Assembly (NCBI GenBank): GCA_047967505.1
Contig: CM106539.1
Length of the DNA stretch: 64,000 nt
Strand: one strand, 5' to 3'
Source of the DNA: Dipteris shenzhenensis
Taxonomy: Eukaryota > Polypodiophyta > Polypodiopsida > Gleicheniales
Every line of letters starts with the position of its first letter. Within the stretch, counting starts at the first letter, position 1. The notes under the pieces were generated by a model. That model was not told the DNA's origin and ran no database searches. It saw only the letters and a program-made list of their open reading frames with translations. The translations under genes were made by a program, and so were the position numbers. Of this stretch, positions 23,456 to 36,659 are shown one piece after another.

Positions 23456-25640
23456 TCTATATGCCCATAAGGCAACATTCAATTTCTCTGCCCAATCAGA
23501 ATGATGTGGTTCGACTACCTTGGTGAGGATAATGCATATTATTTTGTTGGTGGATTCTGCTAGTCCATTCCCTTGGGATAGTAGGGTGTGCTTTTTCTAT
23601 GGATTACCATGAAGCCAGACAAGAGTTCTTGGATTACCTCATTGATAAAATATGTGCCTCTATCCAACACAATTTCAATGGGGACTCTAAATCGAGTGAT
23701 CACATTTTTGTATAAGAATCTTGCTGTGCTTCTAGCATATGCCTTTCTGACTACTTTAGCTTCAACCCATTTTGTAAAGTAATCTGTGGCCACAATGATG
23801 TAGAATGCTTGTGTTCCTTTTATTGCTGGATGTTTGGGACCCACATAGCCGATCCCCCATTTTTCAAATGGTTTTTGTGCAACAATTAGTGTTAGGGGAT
23901 TGAAGCCTTTGTGTTGTGGTTTAATAGTCCCTTGGCATACATCACAGCCTTTTACATATTCATAGGCATCTGCCCACAGTGTTGGCCACCAATAGCTTGC
24001 GAGGAGAACTTTTCTTGCCATGGCTTCCCCTTGGAAGTGTCTTCCTGCAATGCCTTCATGGACTTCACTCAGGATTGGCATGATCTCATGAGGCATTACA
24101 CATCTTCTTAATATCTGGTCCTTGCCCATCTTGTACAGTTGTCCTACAATGAGTTGATAGGGTGCAACCTTTAGAATCAATTTTCTAGCATCTACTGCTT
24201 TCATCTCAGGGGGTGGACTTCCTGCCATCAAGTACCCAATGATATCTCTGCACCATTTTGGAATAGCATCTATTTGAAATAGTATTGCATCTGGTAAGTC
24301 GTCTTCTACTCCAGTGGCTTCTTCTCCCAACTTGACTCGAGACATGTGATTGGCAATGTAGTGTTGGGCACCTCTGTGGACCACTATTTTGAAGTCGAAT
24401 TCTTGAAACAAGAGGAGCCATCTGGTTATTCTTCCTGTGGTACACGGATAGTTCACAACATAAAGTAATGCTTGATGGTTGGTGTAGAAGACAAAATCAT
24501 TTGCCAATAGATAGTGCCAAATTTTATTTACACTATACACCATTGCTAGGGCTTCTCTTTCGGTGGTTGTATAGTTGATCTCTGCATCATTGAGTTGTCG
24601 ACTAGCGAAGTAGAAGGGGTAGTCTTTCTTATGTTCACCAGGTTGACAAAGCACACTCCCAATTGCATACTTGGATCCATCAGTATGAACATGAAAATCA
24701 ATATCCCAATTGGGAGATATAAGGATAGGTGCTGTGATTAGGTGCCACTTTAAAAGCTCAAAGGATTGGTCACACTCTTCGGTCCATAAAAACTCCACTA
24801 ATAATTTGTAAAGTGGTCTAGCTATCATGGCATACCGCAATATAAATGTTCTATAATAGCCGACATGTCCCATAAAGACCTGTACACCTTTGGAATTTGT
24901 AGGAGGAGGTAATTCCATGATGATTTTGATTTTGTCCATGTCAGTTCCAATCCCATGTTGAGAGACGATGTGTCCCAAAACAACTCCATGGGTGACCATA
25001 AACCGGCATTTTATTGGTTTTAGGGAGATGCCATACTCCCTACATTTGATTAGTACTTCTTCAAGACATCTGAAGTGGTCCTCTTTGTTTGAATGGATGC
25101 ACAAATCATCTAAGAACACCTGTAAAAACTTATTCAAAAATGACTTGAAAGCTGTGAACATGACTCCTACAACCTTTTCCAACACTGTTTTTGTGAAGGG
25201 TAGGGGATAGTGATCCCTAATTGTGGCGGCATTCACATTTTTTAAGTTTACGCATATTCTGAGCTTCTTGTTGCATTCAGGTACAATGACAATGGGTGAA
25301 ACCCAATCAGTGTGCTCTATCTCATAGATGAATCTGGCATCTAGGAGTTTTTCCAGCTCGTCATAAACCATGGTGCCATATTTAGGATTTGTGCGATAAG
25401 GTCCACATACCTTAGGGTGAGCACCTTCCCTTATAGGTATTGTGTGTACTACCACTTCTGGTGAAATTCCTTTCATCTCTTTGTATGACCATGCTAGGCA
25501 GTCACAGTATTCCATTAGGAGTTCTTTGAGTTTGGTTTCATCTTCTGGACGAAGCTGTTTCCCAATGAAAACCAATTTTTCTTCCTCCCCTTCAAGGGCA
25601 AGGCTTATTGTCTGTGTTTTTGCCAGTCCCTCCTAGATTG
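23455..25640 (-). pseudogene. Ty3/gypsy pol remnant (RT, RNase H, integrase)
   Basis: The minus-strand reading is open from about 25634 to 23560, then continues after a one-base frame change to the breakpoint. RT begins with GPYRTNPK, VSPIVIVP and RICVNLKNVN. A deletion of roughly 60 residues then removes the first catalytic Asp region, before VFLDDLCIHS. RNase H (TDGSKYAIGSVLC, TTTEREALAMVYS) is present, but a conserved TDHQ reads TNHQ. Integrase has its HHCC zinc site (HEGIAGRH...CDVC). The first catalytic Asp is Gly (WGIGYVGP) and the Glu motif follows the frameshift. The element is dead, and its 3' end and 3' LTR are missing at the breakpoint. Confidence 0.93.
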
Positions 25641-28600
25641 GAGTTTCACCAATGCTATCGATTTCTTGAACTTTAGATTCTCTTAGTGGTCTTGGCATTG
25701 CTATTGGCGCACTGCCACTTGTATAATTCTTGAATTATTCTGGCACTTCGCGAAGATAGGCCTCTGATGGGGTTGAACTAGTCTGACATGTGTCATGTGT
25801 ACTGGGTGGCATAGTTGCATTTATTAATTTGTTAGGCTCTTCTTGACTTTCTTTTTCTGAAGTCTCTTAATCGAGCTTCATCCGCACATGTGGCTTATAT
25901 TTTTGAAACTTCTTATGTTGGGAATTGCAGGGTAACTTTTCCACTGGTAAGGTGTTTCCAAGTAAGTATTCATTTGCTGTGCATACTCCTTCCATTCCCT
26001 TAGGGGACCATTTAAGAGGCGATGGTTTTGATTTTGAGGGAGCTAGCTTTGCAAGGTACAATTCGACAATCCTTGTTTGGACTCGTTTGAATTCATTGAA
26101 GTGCTTGGCCTTGGCTTTTCTGCGATTTCCTCCAGCTTTCTTGCGGGATCTTCTACTGTTATTCAATTGCGGATGTTCAACTTTTGGGAGCTCAACTGCC
26201 ATTAGGGCATGCAAAATGGCTGTGTCATTATCAAAGATTTGATCTTCAATTTTAGCATTCGCAGCCGCTGTTTTAAGGTCCCAAGGAAAATATGAGTCAT
26301 CATTGGTATTGGTACCTCTTCAGGTTCATTATCCCATTCAAGATCATCCATAAAGAATGGCATCTCTAGATCGATTGGATCTTCATGTGTCGACCTGTAG
26401 CACCTTAGCATCGACCTGTGAGAAGATGCGGTCTAATGAATGGCAGTTGTCGATGGTTGCCAATGTTTGTATCTAGTTATTTACATTGCTTTGTGAGTCA
26501 CCCGCTATGGCATGCTCTTGCAGGGGAGCTGATTTGCTTTAGATTGTCGTGGAAGATGTGTCATCCAATGCTCTAGGCACAATTGGTTTAATAGCTCCTG
26601 TCCCCACATTCACCCTAACTGCAGTGTCTCGATTCTGGATTGTCAGTCGATCAGTTCCCTAGTCATGGAGGACTGATGCTTCCCGTAACCAAGGACATCC
26701 TAGTAAGATTTTATAGGATTTTTTGGGGAGATCCAAGATTGTGAATTGAAGGAAAAGCGGACTCCTACAATCTTTGTGGACACGCCATTCACTATTCCCA
26801 AGGGTTTAGCCCGTGAATCATCGGCAAGGCGTATGTTAAAATTAGCCTTTTGCATTGGTGGGAGACCCCATTCTTCGTAGAGCTTCTTTGATAGGACATT
26901 TACACCTGCTCCACCATCCACTATGGCTTGGACTTCATTATATGCCTTGTGGATCAAAGGCACAGTAATGTTGCGTATGTCATCTCTTTCACCCATCTGC
27001 ACAGGGATATCTTCAATGTCGTTCATAGGTGGAGGGGGATTTGCAATTTCAATCCATCCTTTGAAACTCTCCCAGAGATTGGGACAGTTCCGTAGGAGGA
27101 TTCTGATGGGAATTGACACAAGGCAACTCAGGATGCTAGAGAGTGCGGCTCCTTCAAGTTGACATGGCGGTACATTCTGTTGTGGAGTCTGTTGTTGGAA
27201 CAAAGGCTTGAGTATAGTATCATTACTTTGTGGGGCCAATTCATGGATTGGGTCTTCAGCTTGCTTCTCAGCCTCAAATTGAGCTTGTTTCTCAGCCTCA
27301 AATTGGGCTTGTTCCTTTTGTACCCATTGTTGAAGTGCTTAAAAACGAGCCTTATCCACCTCTGCATTTGGGTATGGAGCTTCTTTCATTTGAGGCTCGG
27401 GAGTTGATGTGGATGAGCTCGGCTGCTCATTGCTTGGCAGAGGTGGAGGCACTTGTGCTTTCTTTTTCAGAAGTCATTTTGGTGGGATTTGAATGTTAGG
27501 GTCCTTGGTGGCCTCTTTCTATTGGCATGTAATTACATTTACAGGTTGTGATTTTACACTTGCGGGACCCAGACTTTGATGGTCCAACCCAATGATGCCG
27601 ATGGGGATGTCAATCTTAACCTCTGTTTGTTCTAGGATCCTATTTTTCATGGGACAATCCATACAAGCATGTCCTATGCCACAATCTCTGCAGAGTGGTT
27701 AGAAAGTAGCTGGGCTACCACGATGAGGGCACTCTGCAATCCAGTGATTTTCTCCACAACTGTAGCACTTGATTGGCACTCGAAATGTGTTGGGTCGTAC
27801 TTGATTTGCATAAACTGGTATTAGACCCCCTACAGCTTCTACATAGTACAATGGGTACTCTGCTTCATACTCAAATAACGAGTCTACTTCCTCGGCTTGT
27901 AATTGATGTATTGGAACTGCCTGAGGAGCTGGATTTGGTGCTCTTGGATATGGTCGTGGATTTAGATTCCTGAGTAGTTGTGGGACTTGTGTTCGAACGA
28001 GAACAGGATTTAGTCTCGGAGCTAGGGGCGCTTGTACAAGTGCCGGTTGCCTGTATACTGGCATGGGTGCCCCTTGGTATTGTTGAGGTCAAGGTGGGTT
28101 GTTGCGCATGTTGAAGATGCAACTGTTCTCATCATGGCCACCGTCGACACAGATATGGCACCACAACCTTGGCAGTGGATTTGCTTGTGCAGTGATCCTA
28201 GCTCTAAGGATTGGGCACTCATTTGTTGTATGATTTGCCAGGTAGTGTGGAAACTAGACATTTTCTCACCGTGGATATGTCTGAGTTGGCGGTTGAGACA
28301 AGTGGAGCTTTTGATCCATCAATTCCCAGCTTCTCTAATCCAAAGAAACTAAACACTATAGAGTAAACCCATTCAAATGTGCCTTTAGAACATCTAAAGT
28401 ACACGTGGGGGTAAGGGAAGTGTTTGAGCCTTGAATTTTCCCTTGGTTGGTAGAAATGGCTCCCTGTATGGCTAATTGTCCTTAATTGGATGGATTTGGA
28501 GGTGTGTGCAATGTCAAAGTTGGCCTCCATTAGTACATTAGTGGGGGCATTGTCTTAAGATATTGAAATTGTGATGTCTCATGATTTCCCCATCCTACAC

Positions 28601-29000
28601 AATGAGCGCAATAGAGTGCTTCTAGTGCATATTCCACACCACACATTATCACGTCTCAGGAATAGGTGAACATTGCTAGGATTTTCCTTAGTTTCTCCTC
28701 CCTTCAATTGTTGGCTCAGTTGATTTAGTAAGTTGGTAGCCAACTCTTCCATTCTCATACCCTTAGTGGCTAGACCTATATCCTTAGTCTCACTTGAGTT
28801 GGTGGGGTTTAGTGGCTAGACCTGTATCCTTAGCCTCACTTGAGTTGGTGGGATTTAAAGTCTATGATACCTCCAAAGAGGTAGAAGAGGTTTTCTCCCC
28901 TTGGGCCTTCTCCTTTGTATTGTCACTTAGGCATATGGCAGTCTTGCCACACAACTCAAATGATGTGGAATTCATTGCAAATAAATGATCATAAATCTTA
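25641..29000 (-). pseudogene. Ty3/gypsy gag-protease remnant
   Basis: This is the upstream part of the same element, broken by several stops and frameshifts. A protease motif (AIVDGGAGVNVLSKKL, Gly in place of the usual Ser after the catalytic Asp) lies near 26890-26940. A CCHC-like knuckle (CYSCGENHWIAEC) lies near 27715-27765, and a second Cys cluster (CRDCGIGHACMDC) near 27655-27700. Gag-like sequence (FWDSKIYDHLFAMNSTSFEL) lies near 28950-29010. A 45-bp tandem duplication occurs at 28765-28854. No 5' LTR could be recognised upstream. Confidence 0.75.
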
Positions 29001-29009
29001 GAGTCCCAA

Positions 29010-31690
29010 AACCCTATGAGAAAGTGTGGTAGTACTTGCATTCTATCTCGAGGTTCACATCACAAGTTTAGGTGCTTTATTCTGGTGATATGATCATTAA
29101 GAGATTCTGTCTCATTTTTTTTAACCTTGTATACTAGTTAATTAGGCTCCACTTGGGTCCACTAGTAGCAAAACCCACTATAAACTCCTTTCATAGGGTA
29201 TGTACTAAGTGTGAGCTTAGAACTGAGTTTTTGGATTGGATTGAGGAAAAGCCTTGGCAATAGCTAGACATGATATTATTAGAAGCATTATCTTCTGGTT
29301 TAGGATCAACTACAAGCACCCTGCCAAACCTTAGGTGCATGTAGGTATAGAAGTATGAATGAGCACCCTAATAGGCACTTGTAGTCAATGTAGGAGTCAC
29401 CGATAGTCAATGAGCTAATTTAGCACATCACTGAATTAGCTATAACCCACTTACTGAATTAGCAATTGAATGTACTGAATTTCTATAACCTAGCTACTAC
29501 TACTGAACTAGCAATTCAATCCGCATTTTACCCCTCCAAAAATCCACCTTAATTCAACATGGTGATTAGTTAAACTTAATTTAGTGTGATGTACACTTGC
29601 CTCTTTTGGATGTTGCAATTGGATATTTTTGGGTTTTGATATTTACACTGTGAATATTCTAATCCTAGCAGTTTACACTGTGAATATTCTAATCCTAAAA
29701 GTTTTCAAAAGCACTTTGAGTGCAAGGGATCTCCCTCAATTTTGACAATGAAACATTCACTCCCTTTTGACATTTTTGGATACCAATTTTATGGTTTTAG
29801 GGAATAAACATCCTAGTAAAAATTGGCTAATTAATGGTTGGGATGTTAGTAACAGTTCAAATCTTACCCTATCCCTCTTTACCAGCTAACCCAATGTGAC
29901 ACTAAATTAGTGCTGACCTAGCATTTGACAACTTGAAGCATTGAAATCTCCCTAACCCTTTGTGGTGCTAGCCTAGCATGCTGAAATGCCTCTAACTCTA
30001 CACAAGTTGTAATAACCATGTGTGGTACTAACTCGACGCATTGAAATGCCTCTAACATGACACTGACTTAGTGGAGATTGGGATGGCACTTTAAATGTGC
30101 CAACTAGTAGTTATGTTAGAATCTCAAGGGTTAGGTGTGTTAGTGGTAGTTCAGTGCACTGAATTAGCTAATTCTATGTGCATTGAATTAGAAGCTATCC
30201 CACATCCTGGTTCCCACATAGTTCATCTATTGGTTTTTGTGATTTCTAGAGTTTTGTTGAGTTTTGTGTAGTGTTTCCTAGCCTAGGGGAATGCTAAACT
30301 GCATACTCTACCTAGGGAAGCAAAGAAATAACAAAAACAACTCATTTACAAGCATTTTTGGTGGGTGTTTCCAAGGTTATGACAGCTTTGTTACCTCAAA
30401 CTACTTCAAAATTCACACACCATACCATTTCTTGACGTTTTTTATAGATATCACCCAAGCTTTAGGAATCATGTAAATTACCTTTTACTATTTTTTGACA
30501 ACCAAAAATGCTTGAAAATCACTTCAACTCACTCAAAAAACCTTAAACCCTCCTCTTTTCACTCACACCTTTCCTACACTCCAAAACCAGTAGCTTTTAT
30601 TACTCTACTTTGCATTGGACAATGGGAAGATGATGAGAGAGACAATGCAAGCAAAAGGGTACTTGGCACCTCTTTGGCAATTATGCTAAAAATGTGTGAT
30701 GACTCACATGCCCTGGGGATCTAGCTAATACACCAATGAAATAGTCCCTCCAAACAACTCTAGGTGAAGAGCAATGCATGCACATGTTATCAGCTACTAG
30801 TGTCACTCTAGCAACTATCAGCTTGTTGCAATTGTGAATCCATAAGAGGAGGAGAGGAGGAAGGAGCAAGGGGAAAATGGAAGGGAGGGAGAGGGAGTGC
30901 AAGGGGAAGAGAAAGGGGGAAGGGGACATGTAATTTATGAAAGGCATGGAAGGGAAACAAGAACACACTATAAGAAACAAGGCATCTTGTATTCCATTCA
31001 AAGAAAACAAAAAGTGAAGATTGAGGTCAACCATTCGCCTTTTATACATGTCACCTTCTGAATGGAGGTCCAACCCTATAGTCTCTTCCTACACACTGTC
31101 TACTCCTAATTTTTACAATCTTCTTGAATTGTCAAGCTACAAGGCAAATTTATGCAGGTCACCTTTTGAAGGGAGGGCCAACCCTATTCTCTTACTACCC
31201 TATGTCTTCTCCTAGTTTTAACAATCTTTTTGTGCTTGTCTAGCTACCACAAGGAAAGTCTAACAAAATCCTAATGTTTGAGAATAAAAAGGAAGGTACA
31301 AGATGTGGCTGTGTCGACCAATTTGGTTGACACAACTTCAACTGATTTTGGACTTTTCAGTCTGCATTTTATGACTTTTGGCCTACTAAATGCACCTACT
31401 ATGCATCAAAGGCTCTTGAATGATTGATTTAGTAACTTTTTATCAAAAGATCTTAAAATTTTCATGGATGATTTGGATTGCGAGATACTAGTCCCTACTT
31501 TCTAAGGAATATGTGAACTATGGTATTTGAAAATAGTTGGGCTTACTCAATCGCTTTGAATCCTTAGAAATGAATGTTCAAGGTACCCTATATAATACTA
31601 CTTAGTCCCATGTTTAATTATCAAGGGATCCAATGGAACAAAGAATGTGTTGTATATATGAGAGCTTCTAGATCCTACCAATGTGCCTCT
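29010..31690. other. No recognisable gene; decayed repeats
   Basis: Short frames only. A ~109-bp tandem duplication lies at about 31047-31260 (GTCACCTT-TGAA-GGAGG-CCAACCCTAT units). The gypsy 5' LTR may lie somewhere here but cannot be delimited. Confidence 0.5.
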
Positions 31691-31698
31691 ATTGCATA

Positions 31699-32066
31699 GT
31701 TTTTTGGGAGGAGTAGGGCACTATCTATGACTTATAGAGTAGGGTATTATCTATGATTTATAAAATAGTATGCTATTCAAACACTCCTTCTCAAAAGTGT
31801 CTACAAAAATGATGCTCTATATACATGGGCTCAAGAATATGATGGTAATTGGATAAGGGATTTAATGAGCTAAAATAGATACTTGGTTATAGTGAACTAT
31901 CCTTTGTTGGGAGTTTTTTGGGAGGAGTAGGGTACTGTCTATGATTTATAAAATACTATACTATTAAAACACTCCTTTTAAAAAGTGTCTACAAAAATGA
32001 GGCTCTATAAACATGGGCTCAAGAATATGATGGGAATTGGATAAGGGATTTAATGAGATAAAATTG
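31699..32066. repeat. ~213-bp tandem duplication
   Basis: AGTTTTTTGGGAGGAGTAGG... at 31699-31876 recurs at 31912-32066. Both copies contain AAAAGTGTCTACAAAAATGA and ATTGGATAAGGGATTTAATG. Confidence 0.9.
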
Positions 32067-32084
32067 GTCACTTAGTGGTACATC

Positions 32085-32330
32085 AACATCCCTCTAGTCG
32101 TAGTCGCCTCTGTTCTAAGTACCAAACCTCTCATGCTATTCTATTTTCTCAACACCTCTCTAGTCCTAGTCTCCTTCATTCCAAGCACCACACCTTACAT
32201 GCTATCCCTTCCCCATGCCTTAGTCAAGGCTCCTGTCCACAACGTAGTCATAATCACTCAACACCTCTCAAGTCCTAGCCATCTTCATTACAAGTACCAA
32301 ACCTCACCAGCCAAGGCATCATGTGCCTAC
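32085..32330. repeat. Three diverged CACCTCTC-AGTCCTAG direct repeats
   Basis: The motif CTCTAGTC-TAGTC-CCT-C-TTC-AAG-ACCA recurs near 32092, 32157 and 32264. Confidence 0.7.
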
Positions 32331-32469
32331 TACTCCAGGTCAGTCTACCCATTAGGGTCTAGGTGAGGCTTGAGTGAAGGAGAGCTTTTTTATTATTATT
32401 ATTTTTTTAAAGAAGCTTGCAGGCTCCAGACATGGCACAGATAGGGCCATGTAAATAAAGCCTAGACCA

Positions 32470-33445
32470 CTCCCTCTCTTTTATTCTCTCTTTTATTTCC
32501 CTTATTCCCTCTCCTTTGCCTCTTTCTATCTCTTTCTTTTCTTCCTTCTCTCTCTTTCTTTCCTACCTTTGTTTCACTTTTCTTCTTTCTTTCTTTCTTT
32601 CTACTTATACTCCCCTCTTCTTCTTTCATTTTTCTCCTTCCCTTCTCCCTTCTTTCCTCTTCTCTCTTCTCTTATCCCTTCTTCTTCCTTTCTTTCTCTT
32701 GTTTCTTGTTTCTTCCACTTCTTCTTCTCATCGTCTACTTCTTTCTTTTCCTACTCTTTCTTCTTCTCCTCTTTTTATTCATCTCCTTCTATTCCTATTC
32801 TCCTTTCCTTATTCCTCTTCTTCTCATCCTCTACTTCTTTCTCTTCCTTCTCTTTCTTCTTCTCCTCTCTTCTTCCACTTCTTCTCACCTCTACATCTTT
32901 CTTCTTTCTTACTTCTTCCTTTTCTTTGTTTCTCCCTTTTTCCTCTCTTCTTATTGCTCTTCTCCTCCTCTTATTCCCCTTCTTTCCGTCTTTCTCGCAT
33001 TCTTTTTCTCCTTCTTTCTTTCCCTCCTCTTCTTTCGGCTCTCTTCCTCTACTCTTTTCCTCTCTCTTTCTCTCTTCTTATTCCTCTCTTATTTCTCTTC
33101 TTCTTTCTCATTCCTTTTCTCCCTTGTTTTATGTTTTCCCTCTTCTCCTTCTTTTTCACTTTTCTCCTTCTTTCTTCCATGTTCCTTTTCTTTCTTTCCC
33201 CCTTCTTCTTCTACTTATTCCCTCCTTATTCTCTTCTTATTCCTCTTCTATTCTCTTCACCTCTCATTCCTCTTCTCCTTCTTATTCCTCTTCTCCTCTT
33301 CTTATTCCTCTTCTTCTCCTCTTCCACTTCTTCTTCTACTTCTCTTCCACTTCATCTTCTCCTCCTCCTCTTTTCTTCCACTTCTTCCTCTTCCTACTCT
33401 TTATTTTTCTCCTCTTCTTATTCATCTCCTTCACTCTCTTTGAAG
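32470..33445. repeat. ~970-bp polypyrimidine (TTCTTC/CTCTTC) tract
   Basis: The + strand is almost entirely T and C with scattered A. Overlapping long frames (F/L/S-rich) arise from it. Only the last ~76 codons of one frame, after about 33430, are genuine transposase. Confidence 0.95.
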
Positions 33446-34560
33446 TCGAGTGATTGGATTACCCTTTGGAGGGAGAATGAAGAGAATCCTTCTCACAGTA
33501 TGAAGAGGCTAGCAATATTTCACGAGCTTCGATATTATGGTAAATTGCAAATCAATCATCTCTTGGATCCTATGCATATCTTCAAGAATGTGGGGGCTTC
33601 AATTTGGCCACACTTGGTTGGTGATAAAGACACAAAAGGAGTGCGAGATGACTTGTAAGCCATGGAGAGGATGCCTAAATTATGGCCTCAAATGCACGTG
33701 GTTCAAAAGTGGTTCTCCCAAAAGCACCATGGATCCTCTCCAACAGAGAGGAGGCAATGGTGAAGTCAGACATTGCCTCCTTTTGAGCACCAGTAGGACA
33801 CACATGCATTGCTTAAAAGGAGTGTTTTGAAAGGACAACAACCTTAGTGGCCTAAGTCCTATGAATGGCACAAGCTCTTACATCTATTCTACATGCTTGA
33901 ATGATTACTAGAATCACAATTTTCCTCATGCTTAGTATAGCAAGATTTGTTTGCATTGTTAAAATTCTTTTGTTTCTTGGATAGTTTATCCTTCCAATTA
34001 CAATGAAAGCATGCTTATCAAAAGATATTAAGATAGTTGTCTACAAGATCAATGACATTGTGAGATATATATGCTTACTATCATATCACCTTGACTATAT
34101 TTCAAAAAACATTGAATGATTAGTAGAAGACTGTGAATCTTACATGGGCACGTGAAATAGGTGGATCTCTCAAAAAGAGATCTCTATATCAAGCATCGAG
34201 AAGGCTAGGGTGAGTCCATCAAAGCTTCGTTCTTGCTTGAAAATCACTTTCCCCCAAGAATTATGGCGACTCAAGTGCACTTGCTTGTACACATAGTTGA
34301 TAAGGTCACCATTGCAGGAACCATTCATAGTCGTTGGATGTTTTTCCTTGAGTGTTTTATGAAATATTTGCAGGAAGCATTCATAGTCATTGTATGTTTT
34401 TCCTTGAATGGTTTGTGAAATATTTGAAGGGAATTTTAAGGCAAAGAGCAAGACCCAAAACAATCATGGCCGAGGGCTAGCTTGTGCAAGAGTCACTAGC
34501 ATATATCTTGCATCCATGGATCCTGATATGCCACACGCTTGACATAATCAAGATGTTGAT
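33446..34560 (+). pseudogene. CACTA (En/Spm) transposase remnant: Tnp2 end and DUF4218
   Basis: Just after the pyrimidine tract, a Tnp2-type stretch reads SMKRLAIFHELRYYGKLQIN and LLDPMHIFKNVG, then DKDTKGVRDDL before a TAA, and continues in frame with MPKLWPQ. Later pieces in shifted frames match DUF4218: SYEWHKLLH near 33855, ENHFPPRIMATQVHLLVHIVD near 34235, SRWMFFLE, and QRARPKTIMAEG with a TAG near 34475. A ~56-bp tandem duplication at about 34314-34425 repeats the RWMFFLECF segment. Multiple stops and shifts make it non-functional. The family call rests on remembered signatures. Confidence 0.75.
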
Positions 34561-34599
34561 CGTATCGTTGACAAGGTCCTACAAGGAAAAGGGATTGAA

Positions 34600-35880
34600 A
34601 AATGATGAGTGAAGAACAAAAGGAAAAATTCAACAAGTTTTGTATCCTTAATAGCAAGGACATGCAAAAGAGGATTGGGAGATATGAAGCGGCCAAAGCA
34701 AAAAGAGTAAATCATGAAAGGGAAAGATTTAGAGTCATGCACAAGTGAGCACTACCATATCCACCAAATCTTTCTCTTCTCCTCAAAGACATGTCAATGG
34801 ATTGGTTACAGGATGCTCTCCATAAAGCCGAAGATGATGGGGGAATAGTAACCAAGCAAGAGAGAGAGTTTGCATGAGGATGTATGATACATGTAAGCTT
34901 CTTAGCTTTTGAATCAATTAATTTATTTATGGCCACAATCACTTTAATAGAAGGCATCCTCATTTTTTTAATGATGTCCTTTTGTAGTACAAAAAGTAAA
35001 GTGCATTTTGGTCATATGGACACCATTTTTGTGTGGACTACATTGATTCAAAGAGAGTCCCATATGATTGAGGAGTCATGGTGAACTTCATACAAGATAG
35101 CTGAGCGAGTGCTTCTAATACTAATATTCTCTGCTCATAAGTAGATTATTATGGTACCATACACATAATCTATGAAGTTGACTTTATATGATTTAGTTTT
35201 TTTTAAAATGTAAAATGGTTTAGAATATCTACAAGCGTCCCAATGCTATAGTTAGAAAAGATAGTACTACTTTCTTTGCCATAGACTGCAACAAACTATG
35301 GACCAATGAAAGGGATACTTTTGTTCTTCCTAAGCATTGGTACGTACTAATGAATTTATTAGGATAATTCCTTTGTTTTTAAAGAATTGGTATGTTCATA
35401 TCTAACTAAGCAAGCATTTATACAATTGATGGCATTTAATTTACATCTTGAACATAGGTGGTCTTCCATCCAGATCATTTTGATCCATGATGGTGGCATG
35501 TGATCCAAGTTGCTCCTCTAAGTAAACATACTTTTGAAGATAGGGATGCGGATACAGAGATGCCGTCAATGGATCCAGTTGATCCCCATGGATCTAAGGA
35601 AGAAGATGAAGATCATGATCTGCTAGTCCAAGGAGAAAGTGCATGTAATGCCATCACAATGGAGGAACATGGAGATCATGAAATTGGAGAAGAAGATGGG
35701 AATTATGTATTACCCAAGATTATTGAAGAAGATGAATTAAAGGATCAAGTCTTAGGTAGACATAAAATAGACATCAATTATGATATAGGTGATCAATTGA
35801 CTATACATTTAGAGATTGACTTATTTGGCACATTGGACTTGGCTCAAGACGAAGCCATTGATGTAAATCCTACTGACTGA
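34600..35880 (+). pseudogene. CACTA transposase C-terminal region (DUF4216-like) and acidic tail
   Basis: After a basic helical piece at 34602-34748 (MSEEQKEKFNKFCILNSKD...), sequence near 35240-35345 reads KRPNAIVRKDSTTFFAIDCN and FVLPKHW, as in DUF4216 domains of CACTA proteins. Sequence near 35457-35530 reads VVFHPDHFDP, stop, WWHVIQVAPLSKHTFED. The latter is open from 35500 to 35880 and ends in an acidic Asp/Glu-rich tail of about 100 residues. Introns, stops or both separate the pieces. Confidence 0.6.
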
Positions 35881-36111
35881 TCCTTTTGCCATCAACAAGG
35901 CTTTTTATCGTTCCATCTTTCACTCTTATAGTGGCATTATGTACATTTGTATATTGAATTCACCATGAATACATGAGTATTTTGATCTCAAACCTGGCGT
36001 ACATACTCTTATATTTTTCATCTTTCAAATGATAAAACTTGTACCAAAAACTTATTTCAGGTCTTATTGCAAACAACGTTTTTAATTCTATCAATTTGGA
36101 AATTTTGTACC

Positions 36112-36233
36112 AGTGTCAGTATATACCAACACTAAAAATTTTATCTATGTGAAAGTGTCGGTATATATATACCAACAATGTTTGTTACTATCATTATATA
36201 TCTACACTCTTAGTGTCGATATATACCAACACT
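36112..36233. repeat. Three AGTGTYGRTATATACCAACACT motifs, probable CACTA subterminal repeats
   Basis: Copies lie at 36112-36133, 36154-36177 and 36212-36233. Each begins AGTGT, and two end in ACACT, so they are imperfectly palindromic. Their position about 230 bp past the transposase tail fits a CACTA 3' subterminal region. A terminal TAGTG end could not be fixed. Confidence 0.6.
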
Positions 36234-36621
36234 AATACCAACAAAAATCCTACCCACAGGCTATACCGATGGTTTTCTCACCTATGCATGCTAAGCATCA
36301 AGAGGTAAGCGTCAAAAAAGGACAAAGATGTAGTAGCGCAAAGAATCAATTCACCCAATGTAATTTTGGTGTTGTGAAGCATGAAACTAGCCACACATTA
36401 GAGATTCATGTGGAGATACTCCTCACCATGCTTATCCAACAATGGAGATAGAAGAGCAAAGTAGGCTATTGCAAATTCAAACCACAAAATGGAGGGAGAA
36501 GTAGGTGGTCCAAAGCAGAGAAATAGTGGAAAAGGGGGCAAGATGAGCAACAAGTGGAGGAGTAGATAAACTTGCCCATGCATGCCATTGGCAAAGGGTC
36601 ATGGTTAGGAGGGGGCTGACA

Positions 36622-36655
36622 AGTGTGTGTGTGTGTGTGTTGGGGGGGGGGGGGG
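36622..36655. repeat. (GT)n followed by G14
   Basis: About nine GT units, then T and fourteen G. Confidence 0.9.
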
Positions 36656-36659
36656 CAAG

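Noticed and set aside
32516-33430. 380-, 294- and 245-codon plus-strand frames rich in Phe, Leu and Ser
   Set aside because: They are translations of the polypyrimidine tract and could be mistaken for membrane proteins. Only the end past ~33430 is a real transposase piece.
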